Source of the DNA: Sequoia sempervirens
Taxonomy: Eukaryota; Streptophyta; Pinopsida; Cupressales; Cupressaceae
Length of the DNA: 64,000 nucleotides
Direction of reading: 5' to 3'
NCBI GenBank assembly: GCA_007258455.2
Contig: VDFB02000003.1
Span: 41,853,986-41,917,985 of the forward strand
Both the position numbers and the translations under genes were made by a program. The notes beneath the pieces were generated by a model, which saw only the letters and a list, made by a program, of their open reading frames with translations, was not told where the DNA came from and searched no databases. Shown in pieces: positions 1 to 10,709 of this stretch. Position 1 is the stretch's first letter; each line of letters starts with the position of its first letter.

Positions 1-1340
1 AGTGTATGTTGAGGCTAAAGAGATCCAAATGTTCATCACCAACCACCATAACAAGACATATTCAAAACATTCTCGTGATTGTAGTTATTGAAGGTAAGTG
101 AAGCGATAAGATTTATTTTAATAAATATGCTTTATTTTAATTAAAATATATCTTTTTTTATTTTGATTTTCAAATAGGTTGTTGAAACCTATTTTGCCTC
201 TAGCATAATTGTGTTGAGATGACTTGTGAAGGTTCAAGAGGCACTTTTGAAAATAGTCATCGACCCAAATTGGTCCATATGGAGGCAATCTAGCACTACA
301 AGTGCAACAAAGATTAATTCTAGATGATCCTATATGACATTTGGTGGAATCGTGTTGAATATCTCTTTAATATCTTTGAGAGCCCATATTGAGTATAATC
401 CATTATACCAACATAGATAGGCTTTGTTTGAAAGATATATATGATGACATTGATTGAATGATTAAAAAGATGACCATTGTAAATGACAAAGAGCAAGATC
501 TTAAAGAAACTCTTTTCAAACTACACAAAATTATTGGAGAGTAATGAAACAAAATGACCACCCTCCTACATCTTGCTTTTGCATTAAGTCCTAAATATTA
601 TAGTGCTAAGTTCATTTCTATGCTAACAAGGATAGTACCATATAGAGATGTTGAAGTCAACCAAAGGTATAAGACAACACTTCGTAGACTCTTCATTGAT
701 CTTGATAAGATGTAATTAGAATTGAGTTCATGGATTTTATGTGCCCCAATGATTTCAATATTGATACTTTTAATGACAAGTTTAAGGTTGATACTTACAA
801 TTGGTGGTACTTCCATGGCCAATCATTCACACACCTACAACCTTTTGCAATCAAAATTTTATCGCAATTTTTATAGAAAAATCTTTATCTTTTAAGCTTC
901 ATTTATATTTTATAATTTTATAACTCTTAACTCTATTTTTTTCTTAATAGGTTGCTAGTATATCTACATCTAAGAGGAATTGAAGCACATACTCCTTCGT
1001 CCACTTAGTAAAGTGGAATCAACTACACTGAAAAAAGGTAGAGGACTTAATATATGTGCATTTAAGTTTACATCTCCTTTTACACAAAGAAAGTGGCTAC
1101 AAAGAAGGGGACCGGCAAAAGTGAAATATTGAGCCATAATATAATGACCTAGATGATCTTGCTATACTTGATGTTGAAGACAAGTCAACTAGCAAGCATG
1201 AGAGTGTTTGAGCCGATTCCAATGCTAGTGGCACTATGTTAGGTTCTCATATACTAATACCTACATTATCTAATATGAATGGTGATAATAACATTTTTGA
1301 AGACCGATATGATAATGTTTGATCAATGATGGTTGATTGG
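1..1340 (+). pseudogene. hAT-family transposase remnant (DUF659 / hAT C-terminal type)
   Basis: The plus strand translates, with stops and frame changes, into pieces typical of plant hAT transposases. They include ETYFASSIIVLR (about 187-222), a middle block with KMTTLLHLAFALSPKYYSAK (about 550-612), PYRDVEVNQRYKTTLRRLF (about 640-696), and the C-terminal STYSFVHLVKWNQLH (about 980-1030) that belongs to the dimerisation domain. An intron is visible at 94-177 (donor GTAAGT, acceptor AAATAG), and a second acceptor ends at 950. The gene is cut by the window edge and carries several in-frame stops, so it is dead. The antisense ORF over this stretch is a shadow. The family call rests on remembered motif order. 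No search was run. Confidence 0.6.
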
Positions 1341-1640
1341 ACACTTGATATTATTATTTTTTTAATTTTAATATATAATATATATCGGCACATTCAAGAT
1401 TTACTAATTGACATTGTAATATTTATAATTTTATGGTAGTTTTGTTTATTATATAATATATAATGCTATGTGGTATTCTATATTTAATTATTGCTTCAAA
1501 TATGTATATATTTCTTATTTTTATATATTTTTATATGAACAAACCCAACCCACAATTTCTTTTACCAAACCCACAAACCGAACTCCCAAACCCAAAATCC
1601 AAACCAATACCAAAACCAGTAACTTAAGTTATTATCTAAG
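1341..1640 (+). mobile_element. probable 3' terminal region of the hAT element
   Basis: AT-rich sequence is followed at about 1540-1630 by a cluster of C-rich direct repeats (variants of ACCCAAACCC and ACCAAACCCA), ending near 1631 in CCAGTAACTT. Plant hAT elements often carry subterminal repeats. The end resembles the reverse complement of the left end proposed for the element at 5552 (CAAAGTTACC). No target-site duplication could be assigned because the other end lies outside the window. The short plus-strand ORF across this stretch reads low-complexity sequence and is not a gene. Confidence 0.35.
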
Positions 1641-2613
1641 ATATTTCAAAACCGATTGCAAGTGAACAAAAATTACTATTGTTTTCAATAGTTTGCAAGA
1701 ATGCAGTAACAAAATACTTACTATCGTTGAATTGTGGTCGGCCTTCCTTAATAGTACATACTCCAACCAATTTCCTCAATACAAGAGCCTTGGAGATAGG
1801 CATACTTTATTTCTATCTGGCCTGTTCAATATTTTGAATCCGAGGCCTTGTTCATATTCATCTATTTCCTCCTCTACATGCAATAGACTTAGTTATGTGA
1901 ACATCTAATTGGCTTTTATCCTTGACCATTGGCATAGTTGAGTAAAGGACTTAACTTTCTCCAATTTATCTTGCCTGTGTGTTAAATTTGGATCTATACT
2001 TAATTGTTGAAACCTACCTCAGCTGATCTTTGATATCCAACGTTCACTTTTGTTCCCACAAGAATTTCCGCATCCTCTATCCAATTATTCGAAACTTATT
2101 GCTAATTTACCTTACTTCGGTGCATGATTTTGGTTAGATGTACGACTACATTGAAAAGATACACTTTCTTTGTTCTCAAGCCTGGTAAGTATTGAATGAG
2201 TTCGACTTTATATCAGGTTAGAGACAATCTATCCTCGTTGTAGAACTCCAAAATACTGAATCGGCTTTTCCTGTGGTTTACAAAGCAGAGGCAATGCAGA
2301 AACCTTTATGGCAGGACATGCATTGTCAGATTGTTCTATATTGGATCTTCACAGAGAAGCACCTCTGCAATCCTGATGACATGTATAACATTATTATTTG
2401 TTTCAATCATGACTAATAGTTCCCACAAGAATACCTTCATCCTTCATGAACTAGAGAAGTTTGTATCTCACAAAACAAAAATTTCCTGACAATCTCAAAC
2501 TAAGTCGGTGACAGCGTGGCAGTTATCAAGTGCACTTAAATCCTTAAAAGACTGGATAGGGTGAAAAAAGAATGCTTAGTCTAAGCTCTAAATCCACAGC
2601 AATATACTGCGTC
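1641..2613. other. no gene seen; 3' flank of the PPR gene
   Basis: I see no coding signal or recognisable repeat here. The part next to 2613 must include the 3' untranslated region of the minus-strand PPR gene. Reading past the PPR stop on the minus strand gives no continuation of a DYW domain. Confidence 0.5.
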
Positions 2614-5226
2614 CTAATCCTCATCATGATTTGTAAACTTAGTCTTAGGTACATAACCTGCTAACTTCATCTGTTTAGCCAAAATGTCCAACATGGCATA
2701 GATTTCCTCCATTTGTGGATGTGATGTGTCTCCTGCATTGAATGTGTGCATTCGGTTTTTAACCTCAATCCAGCTAGATCCTGGTTTCTTTTGGAGTCCC
2801 CTATCCCGCATTAATTTTCTAGTCTTTGCTACGTCATCCCATCGGCCTGCTGCAGCATAGATGTTCGATAATAGGACATAACTACCAATATTGTCAGGAT
2901 CTACCTGAAAAAGATGTTCTGCAGCCCATTCTCCTAGCTCCGGATTGCAATGGGTTCTGCAAGCACCAAGCAAAGCCCCCCATATACGAGAATCAGGCTG
3001 CATTGGCATATTGATGATAATTCTATGAGCATCATCCAAGCACCCCGCACGACCAAGAAGGTCAACCATGCAAGCATAGTGTTCCACTCGGGGTTGAATG
3101 TTATAAACTTGACTCATGGAAAAAAAATGTTCCCAACCTTTCTGAACAAGTCCTGCATGGCTGCATGCAGACAGAACACCAATGAAAGTGAAGTGATCTG
3201 GCTTCATACTTTCCTTTTGCATTTGGTTAAAGAGTGTAAGAGCACCTTCACTCTGCCCATGCATGGCATAGCCAGCAATCATTGTATTCCATAATACCAA
3301 ATCAGCTCGAGAGAGTATCTCAAATACATTATGAGCTATCTCTAAATTCCCACATTTGGCATACATATCCACAAGAGCACTCCCTGCAATGATGTCTGAC
3401 ATGAATCCACACCTGATCATGTATGCATGAATCTGTTTTCCGTGATGCAAAGCTGCTATGTCGGCACAGACAGGAAGAACACTTGCAACGGTGACCGAAT
3501 TTGGTTTTGCACCTGACAGGAGCATTTGACATAGTGATTTCAAGGCCTCATCTTTGTGTTCATTTTGGGCATACCCTGCAATTATAGAATTCCACGTAAC
3601 CACATTTGGTTTTATGCCCAGTGTCTGCATTTGATTAAACACTTTTAGGGCCTCATCACCACACCCACTCTGAGCATAACCTGCAATCATTGCATTCCAT
3701 GTGATGACATCTGGCTCAGTTCCTTCCAATTGCATTTGACAGAATAGTCGCTGGGCATCTTCAGGTTTCCCATTTTGAGCAAATCCTGCAATCATCACAT
3801 TCCACGAGACAAGATTTCTTTCAGGAATTTGCTCAAACAAGTAGCATGCATCCTCTATGTTTCTGCATTTAACATACATGTTAACAAGAACAGTACCCAC
3901 AGCAACGTCCAAATCATATCCAGCTTTAATAACATAGCTATGGACCTCTTTGCCCTGTTGCAGGCTCCCTAAACTGGCACACACCCTAAGAATAATAATC
4001 ACGGTAATTAAGTTAGGCCTGATATCTTCTAATTGCATTTGGTGAAAAAGATTGAAGGCTTCCTCTGGATACCCATTCTGTGCGTAACCTGTAATTGCCA
4101 CATTCCATGTTACCACACTTTTTTGGGGCATTTTGTTAAACATTTGGCGTGCAAACTCAATTCTTTGGCATTTGGCATACATATCCACAAGGGCACCAGA
4201 TAGAAACACATTGGATTCATATCCATTTGAAACCATATAGCAATGAATCTCCTTTCCCTTCTGCAGAGATTTTAGACCTGCACATGCCTTGATAACACTT
4301 GCCAAAATGAAAGGGCTTGCCCTAATTGCTGTAGCATGGATTTCATTAAACAATATAAGGGCCTCTGCATAGTAGCCCTGCTTGGTATAGGCCCTTATCA
4401 TAGTGGTCCACAAGAATAAATTTGGATTAGAAATTTCTTTTAACACTTCAAACGCATCTCCCAAATTCCCAGACTTCACATATGTGAGAACAAGCTTTGT
4501 TTGATAAAATGTGATATTTTCAATCCCAGTTTTTACCATATAAGCATGGAATTCTTTACTCTGTGAATCCATTTTGTTAAACATTTGGCGTGCAAACTCA
4601 ATTCTTTGGCATTTGGCATACATATCCACAAGGGCACCAGATAGAAACACATTGGATTCATATCCATTTGAAACCATATAGCAATGAATCTCCTTTCCCT
4701 TCTGCAGAGATTTTAGACCTGCACATGCCTTGATAACACTTGCCAAAATGAAAGGGCTTGCCCTAATTGCTGTAGCATGGATTTCATTAAACAATATAAG
4801 GGCCTCTGCATAGTAGCCCTGCTTGGTATAGGCCCTTATCATAGTGGTCCACAAGAATAAATTTGGATTAGAAATTTCTTTTAACACTTCAAACGCATCT
4901 CCCAAATTCCCAGACTTCACATATGTGAGAACAAGCTTTGTTTGATAAAATGTGATATTTTCAATCCCAGTTTTTACCATATAAGCATGGAATTCTTTAC
5001 TCTGTGAATCCCAGTTAAGCTTCTCAGTGAATTCTTTGCTGAATAAGGGTGATATGCAACTAGTATGATAATTCATGAGACTGCCGGATATAAGTTTAAT
5101 CCCACTATTTCGATGTTGAATCCTACCTAAGAAATGCAATTTGTAACTTTGGGTTTGCAGGATTGCCTCTTTGAGTTCTGGCATCAATGCCATTGCTGAG
5201 TTTGATGCTCTTATTGTTGGCATCAT
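2614..5226 (-). CDS. PLS-class pentatricopeptide repeat protein, E/E+ type, with internal duplication
   Basis: This intronless ORF of 870 codons is full of tandem PPR motifs, e.g. VVTWNVAITGYAQNGYPEEA and DLVLWNTMIAGYAMHG. They alternate in length as in the plant PLS subfamily. Residues 1-70 are a non-repeat leader that could be an organelle targeting peptide. Residues 73-219 and 220-366 are an exact duplicate, so the ancestral protein would have been about 723 residues. An E domain begins near residue 745 (IWGALLGACRTH) and is followed by an E+ region. The protein stops at TNHDED, exactly where a DYW deaminase domain would begin. The start is the first ATG after an in-frame TAA at 5247-5245. 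Family members bind organellar RNA and direct C-to-U editing or processing. The E+ type is thought to recruit a DYW partner. The RNA target cannot be told. A decayed paralogue lies upstream at 7750-8910. Confidence 0.9.
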   Translation of the reverse strand: MMPTIRASNSAMALMPELKEAILQTQSYKLHFLGRIQHRNSGIKLISGSLMNYHTSCISPLFSKEFTEKLNWDSQSKEFHAYMVKTGIENITFYQTKLVLTYVKSGNLGDAFEVLKEISNPNLFLWTTMIRAYTKQGYYAEALILFNEIHATAIRASPFILASVIKACAGLKSLQKGKEIHCYMVSNGYESNVFLSGALVDMYAKCQRIEFARQMFNKMDSQSKEFHAYMVKTGIENITFYQTKLVLTYVKSGNLGDAFEVLKEISNPNLFLWTTMIRAYTKQGYYAEALILFNEIHATAIRASPFILASVIKACAGLKSLQKGKEIHCYMVSNGYESNVFLSGALVDMYAKCQRIEFARQMFNKMPQKSVVTWNVAITGYAQNGYPEEAFNLFHQMQLEDIRPNLITVIIILRVCASLGSLQQGKEVHSYVIKAGYDLDVAVGTVLVNMYVKCRNIEDACYLFEQIPERNLVSWNVMIAGFAQNGKPEDAQRLFCQMQLEGTEPDVITWNAMIAGYAQSGCGDEALKVFNQMQTLGIKPNVVTWNSIIAGYAQNEHKDEALKSLCQMLLSGAKPNSVTVASVLPVCADIAALHHGKQIHAYMIRCGFMSDIIAGSALVDMYAKCGNLEIAHNVFEILSRADLVLWNTMIAGYAMHGQSEGALTLFNQMQKESMKPDHFTFIGVLSACSHAGLVQKGWEHFFSMSQVYNIQPRVEHYACMVDLLGRAGCLDDAHRIIINMPMQPDSRIWGALLGACRTHCNPELGEWAAEHLFQVDPDNIGSYVLLSNIYAAAGRWDDVAKTRKLMRDRGLQKKPGSSWIEVKNRMHTFNAGDTSHPQMEEIYAMLDILAKQMKLAGYVPKTKFTNHDED
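4129..5011 (-). repeat. exact 441-bp tandem duplication inside the PPR gene
   Basis: Two copies with period 441 bp: 4129-4569 and 4570-5010. By eye they are identical over their full length. The period is 147 codons, so the frame is kept. Each copy spans about four PPR motifs, from DSQSKEFH to RQMFNKM. The match ends at 5011 on the right, with CCAG there against CCAT at the left copy's end. Either this is a very recent unequal exchange or a misassembly. Confidence 0.93.
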
Positions 5227-5551
5227 CCCTGCTATCAGGGATATTTACAGAAAAAAAATTCAGTGATGTCATCAGACCACCAATATTTTAGTTTGCACAG
5301 GAGATGCTTGAAATAAGTCTGCAATCAAACAATTATCTATAGTTAGTGATTCAATTAATTGCCATAGTAAGCCACACGGTTAAATTACCAAAACTTCAAA
5401 AAAGATTTTAATAAATTGCAACCATTAACACATTTAGATTATTTATGTGACATTCTATATAGGAACACTTGGAAATTAATTTTACACTAGACTGCACCTT
5501 GCTTTAAGGATTTGTTTGTTTTAAATGCATAACATCATTCACCTAGCAGAC
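5227..5551 (-). promoter_or_regulatory. upstream region of the PPR gene
   Basis: AT-rich sequence 5' of the minus-strand PPR start. An in-frame TAA at 5247-5245 bounds the reading frame. I cannot point to a convincing TATA box or other motif. It is called upstream region on position alone. Confidence 0.3.
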
Positions 5552-6766
5552 CAAAGTTACCAGTTTGGGTTCGGGGACGGGGACGGGACGGGGTGCGGGT
5601 ACAAGACGTGGGTACGTGAAAATTTGTTTTAGGGGTTTGGGTACGTATGGGTACGTGTGTGTATATGTATGTATATATATATATATATATACACAAAAAA
5701 AAAGAAAAAAGAGAAATATACATAATTGTAAAACTAAATCATTTCATAGTATGATACTTGATCATTGATCAATGCCAAATGCCAAAGATAAATATTCACG
5801 ATCATTGATCATTGATCGAGCAAGATTCATCATACATTTACCCTGGCAAACACATTCCCAGGTCTGAGATATTTATAAACTCATTGTATTACTTGTAACT
5901 GCTGTTCATTCTATTATCTGGTGTTATAAATCAATGTATTTGCTGCTACAAATAGACTGTGAGAAGTTGTAAAAGATTATAACCTTGTCTCAGATTGAGT
6001 ACAGACTTTCTTCTATCTGCTGTTAATTTTCTGAGGATTAACTTCATACATCAGCTCTAAACAGAACACAGGAAGTTCTTGCAATAAGTCTGAATATGTA
6101 TTTCTGAATATGCTTGGTAAACTCAGTCCAATATTGAGTAGTATGTTTCAGATTTGGGTTATCAGATTTACTGTTAGTATCTATGGAGTGGATAGTAATG
6201 TTGTAATGCTGATTATCTGTTGTACTATTATCTACTGCAAATTTTTGAGGTTGCTGTCAATTCTGGTCGTTGTATGTAATGTATCTGCTGCAAATATAAG
6301 CTCAGTTTGTATTGCTGTGGTCTGGCATAGTTTTGGAATACTGTGATCTGCTCTTTGTTGGTTATTCTGAGTATGTACAGGTCTGATATTAATTTTTGAG
6401 TAGTTATCTATTGTGTATCAATCATATTTGAAAGTTGGAATGGCTTAGTATTGATTCCCAGATTTGCCTCTGCATTACACATTGAATTATCACAATGGAA
6501 ATCATCACTATGAAATGATCAATGATCAAGTATCATACTATGAAATGATCAATGCTGTTTTAGGGTTAGGAGGAAAAATTTTTTTAAAAAAAATGTTTTT
6601 TAATCAAGTTTGGGCCCTTTTTTTTTAACTTGGCCCATGGGTTCGCCTGGGTTCGCCCGGGTTCGTGCTGGGTACGCACAGGGTGCGCGCCCAGCACGTA
6701 CCTGCAGACGAACCCGAACCGGGTGCGTACCCGAACCGGGTTCGGGGCCTGCGGGTAAGAACCCTG
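5552..6766. mobile_element. candidate non-autonomous hAT-like DNA transposon
   Basis: The left part (5562-5660) is a G-rich array of GGGGACG and GGGTACG units. The right part (6648-6750) is a matching array of GGGTTCG, ACCCGAAC and GGGTACGC units, partly inverted. Just inside lies a perfect 34-bp inverted repeat, 5738-5771 against 6516-6549. Proposed termini are CAAAGTTACC (5552) and, on the opposite strand, CAGGGTTCTTACC (from 6766), which are only partly similar. The 8 bases outside each end do not match, so no target-site duplication supports these exact borders. The interior has no transposase. The ORFs over both arrays are low-complexity translations. Confidence 0.4.
5672..5691. repeat. 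TA/GT microsatellite
   Basis: A short run of alternating TA bases follows a GTATGTAT stretch, inside the candidate DNA transposon. Confidence 0.7.
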
Positions 6767-7749
6767 CAACATAGCCTAAAACGATAAACCATCCAAAAAT
6801 TGTAGAGAAGTGAGTAGGCGGCAGGCATCCAGAATCCAAACTCTTTTGAGATGGTTGATTCGCCAACATGGAGCAACACATGTGCCAAGGAGATGAGTGT
6901 GCAAGGTAATATTTCAGTAAGGGTTCAACTACATAATTATCTGGTTCCTTTCTTGTGTGCCAATGCTATGATGCATTAGGCAGAGGAAAACATTCACTCT
7001 TGGGGGTTGGACTCTTGTATATCAAACATTCATATTGAACAGGATGATGGATACTAGTGGAAAGAAAAACATTTGTTATACCTGCCCTATTTTTTCATGT
7101 TCATCCTAGATAGATTTTCCACCCAGATGAAATTCAATGTCTTGGTCAACAATACCATTAAAAACTAGACGCTGTTCTTAGGAAGTCCATTTCAAGCGCT
7201 AAAGTCTAGACTGCCAATTTCACTTCTATTTGAAATCTCTAAACTTGAGCATTTTTATTTTATGAGCACATGATGGCTTTCTTCATTTAATCTATCCAAA
7301 TAAATGCAAATTATGTATTAGATACGTCTGCATACTCCTGCAAAAAAATGGCTTCTCACACTTTTGCATGCCTCCATTTATGTACTCTGAAATTATGAAT
7401 TGCGTTAAGCTCATAAAGTCAACTCTGCTACAAAAAATGGCAAATTATAGAAACTGGTTTTTCTGGATAAACATCCAACATGATCAACTTCCATCATTAA
7501 AACAAGCATTGCTGAAATGCTTTTGATCATTCTCAAGCCCATGAACTTCAAGAAACATTTACTTTCCTATAGACAACTTCTCGAGCATATCCTCCTGTAT
7601 TTTTTAAATCTCTGGCACCTCCTGTGCCTGGCAAATATAATATAGATGACCGTAGTCATGTAGTGATGAACCCAAACAAAGGTCAACTTCTCTCACTATA
7701 TACAAAATGAAAAAGTACATATTTTAATTCAACATCATATAGTACAAAA
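6767..7749. other. no gene seen
   Basis: Intergenic sequence between the candidate DNA transposon and the PPR pseudogene. I see no coding signal. Part of it may be 3' flank of the minus-strand pseudogene. Confidence 0.4.
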
Positions 7750-8910
7750 AGTTACATCAGGTACATAACCAGTTACCTTCAGCTGTAAATACAAGCTCTC
7801 CAGTATGCATAAATCTTATATGTTTGTGGAAGATGTGTCTCTCACGAGGAACCCAAGCATTCTGTTTTTCATCCCAATCTAGTTGAATCTAAGGATCTTT
7901 CTTAAGCCCCTGCATTTCATCAATTTTCTGGCATCTGCTACGTTATCCCACTTGCAAAATGCAGTATAGATGTTTAAAAGTAGTACATAAGCTCCAGAAT
8001 TTTCCATGTGGAACTCAAAAAGATGTTCTACCGCACATTTTCCTAATTCTGCATTACAATTGATTTTGTAGGTATCAACTAAAGGCCCCTGCTCCCAAAC
8101 ATCACCTTCCAATGGCATTTTTGAGATTAGGCAAGTCTTGTCTAGGCACCCCACTCAACCAAAAAAGGTCAAGCTTACAGGTGTAGTGCTCTTTTGTGGT
8201 TTTTTGATACTCTTAATTCATGGAATCAAAATAGTTTCAGCCCTCCTTGACAAGGCATGCATGGCTTTGGGCAGGCAAAATACCCATTTAATGATTTGGC
8301 TGACCTTATGCAATCCTGTTGCATTTGCCAAAAGAGTATGCATACAAGCTCCCCATTACCATGCATTGCATAGTCAGCAATCATTGCATTATATAAAACA
8401 ATATATTTTCTCGAAATGTTAAATATGTTTAGAATCAATTCCAACATATTAAGGCATTAACATCAATTCCAACACTGAGTGTTTAGTTGTAGATCCCTTT
8501 TATTTTATGCAGAGCGGCTAAGTTGACACAAGAAGTTAGACCATTGCAATAGTGACAGAATTTGCTTTCAAACCGATAATATTGCATTTGATGATACTCA
8601 TTTCCTCAACCCAATGGGTAAGCTACAATCAATTAATTGTATGAGATCACACCCAGGTTTAGACTTGTGAGCTCCATTTGATTAAGTGTTTGAAGGCTGC
8701 ATCACAATGGTCACTCTGAGCATAACATGTAATAATTGCAGTCCATGAGACAACATCTGGCATTATGCCTAACAACTACATGTGGTAAGAGAGTGTCGAG
8801 GCCTTGTTGATATTGCAGTTTGTGCAAAACCTACAATAATAGCAGTCCATGTCACATTGTCTGGTTCCACTCCTTTCAATTGCATTCAATCAAAAAGTCA
8901 CAAGGTGATC
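7750..8910 (-). pseudogene. decayed paralogue of the PPR gene
   Basis: The minus strand carries, in the right order and in several frames, pieces that line up with the C-terminal half of the intact PPR protein at 2614-5226. 8226-8447 reads YNAMIADYAMHG against WNTMIAGYAMHG. 7879-8154 reads GKCAVEHLFEF, YVLLLNIYTAFCKWDNVADA against GEWAAEHLFQV, YVLLSNIYAAAGRWDDVAKT. The stretch at 7757-7790 matches the codons around AGYVPKTK. Weaker similarity to further PPR motifs extends to about 8910. Frameshifts and stops rule out a product. The N-terminal half is missing or beyond recognition. It is probably a tandem or segmental duplicate of the same ancestor. Confidence 0.8.
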
Positions 8911-9850
8911 CATAATCAGGTCTCATTTTGACGTATGGACCATTGGGGTCATGTCATAAGCTATGTTCCACCAAGTTTCTGAGACTAGGACGACAGAGGA
9001 TATAATAACACCCCCTGTTTTGGAACGATATTTTTTTCGATTGTTTTCAGTTGGACACATGTACCATTTTGTCAAACAAGTTGCAGCCTACTGGACTGGG
9101 TTTTTTCAATGGTTTGATATTTGCATTTCTCAAATGACAAACTGAGTAATAAATAACAGTACACTTGCATTGCTTAATGCTAAAGATATATGCACTACTG
9201 TCGGAAGCAAATACATTATTTCTTCAATAGTTCTGAGCATTAACAATACAGTAATATGCAACTCAGATTGCAATACACAGAGCTCAATATTTAAATACCA
9301 GTTTGGTAAATTGCTGGAATGACAGCTGCTCCTTGTAAATGAGGCGCCTATTGCAGGTTCAAGCTGTAGCTGAAGGTTAACGCTGAATATAAGAGCTATG
9401 TTATGCCTGGGAATGACTGTAATCTGGTTTCCACGCTTCCTGAACATCACACACTTCTGCCAGCTCCTACGCACCCCTGTACAGCTCCAGATATCCTCCA
9501 AACAAGGCGGTTCACCCGCACACTCTCACGCCATCCTGGTTACAGACCTTTAGCCACGCATTTGATGCAACGACTAGCTTCTCTAGGGTATTGTTGGCCT
9601 AAAATAAGAGCATGCGACCAGCTTCTTTATTCCTGTAGCTCACGCGCCCGCCGTCCTCGCCCTCGCCGCGTCTCCCCCCCTTACCCCCATTAGAAAGAAA
9701 TCACGACCTCCCAGCACTGTGTCTACACCCCCAATAGAATATGCACTAGCCTTTCAGCAGTAAGGCGACCAAACTCTTCACCCCTGTGCAGTGTGAGATC
9801 CTCAATATGGGCGACCAACAACAAGGAACTCAAACGCCTCCAATTTTGAT
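8911..9850. other. unassigned stretch with a short GC-rich island
   Basis: No coding assignment. Most is ordinary AT-rich sequence, but about 9470-9700 is clearly richer in C and G, with several CpG (9640-9680). It lies upstream of the minus-strand PPR pseudogene, so it could be a former promoter or 5' leader, or a fragment of another gene. The ORFs on both strands here have no recognisable domain. Confidence 0.35.
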
Positions 9851-10109
9851 TTTATTTTGACACAGATTGGACACATTCCTCGAGAAAAAGGAGATCCGAT
9901 TTGGAAAAGAGCATGGAGACAAATTAAGTCATTTGTCTCCAATCCATTGACTGTTTAGTTTCATGGGATGAATCATTCATCGAGCTTGATAAATCTGTAT
10001 TTTTTAAATTTAATAAATTGGTAGTTTTCCTTTCTCATTGTGTTTTTACTTGCTATAAAATTATGATTTCTCGAGGGTAAAACATGTTAGGATGAGTTAA
10101 ACAAACCAC

Positions 10110-10376
10110 TATGTTGAAGCTTGTGCAACCTATCATGGATTAAAATTGGTTAGTGAGAAGGGGGTGTCGTAAATATGGTTGGAAGGGGACTCGTTGAATA
10201 TCATCAACTGTCTTAGGAAGCTCACTTCTCCTTCTTGGTCTATAGAAAAATTTATCAATGATGCTCTTTCATTGTTGAATAATTTTGAGGAAGTTTACAT
10301 TTCTCATATGTTTCGTGAGGCTAATGATGTCACAGACCTATTAGCAAACTTTGGTGTGTCCTCGGTTAGGTCTTGA
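10110..10376 (+). pseudogene. RNase H domain remnant of a LINE-type element
   Basis: The translation contains VEACATYHGLKL, then WLEGDSLNIINCL (10164-10211) and ISHMFREANDVTDLLANFGV (10300-10359). These match the last two blocks of the plant RNase H-like domain: the Asp in EGDS, and the conserved RxAN..AD-like block, here RxAN..TD. A stop interrupts the reading before EGDS, and the TGA at 10374-10376 ends it. The N-terminal half of the domain and all of the reverse transcriptase are missing. Confidence 0.65.
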
Positions 10377-10709
10377 GATAGTAACGACCATCTGCTCGTT
10401 GATCTTACTGTTGTGTTTAATAATGATAGTCCCTAAGTCTTTGAAGGGAGCAAAAACTTCTGGTAATCTTATGGGAGGGTGGCTTAATGTATCCTTTTGA
10501 TGCTGATTAGACATTTGATAGCTGACATTCTCGTTGGAAATTGTGGGAGGGTGAGTTGTAATCTGATGAGGGATTCGGTCTTAATTATTTTCAGTACCTT
10601 GAATGATAGGATTGCACACTTTTTGGGTGCTATTTCCTTGGTGTTTTTGATAATCTTCATTTGTATTTGGTTTGGTTTCAATTCTGTGAGTTGCTTGGTA
10701 GTTTTGAAC

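Noticed and set aside
2826..3972. Several ORFs antisense to, or in another frame of, the PPR gene
   Set aside because: They are shadows of the long PPR frame and have no independent similarity.
5535..5768. Gly/Thr/Arg-rich ORFs on both strands
   Set aside because: They translate the GGGGACG array and TA microsatellite. The composition is explained by the repeat.
6584..6888. Three overlapping minus-strand ORFs rich in Pro, Arg and Gly
   Set aside because: They read the GGGTTCG/ACCCGAAC array of the candidate transposon in three frames. No conserved domain.
9130..9693. ORFs of 123 and 96 codons on opposite strands
   Set aside because: No recognisable motif. They overlap in antisense, and the length is not remarkable in this GC-richer stretch.
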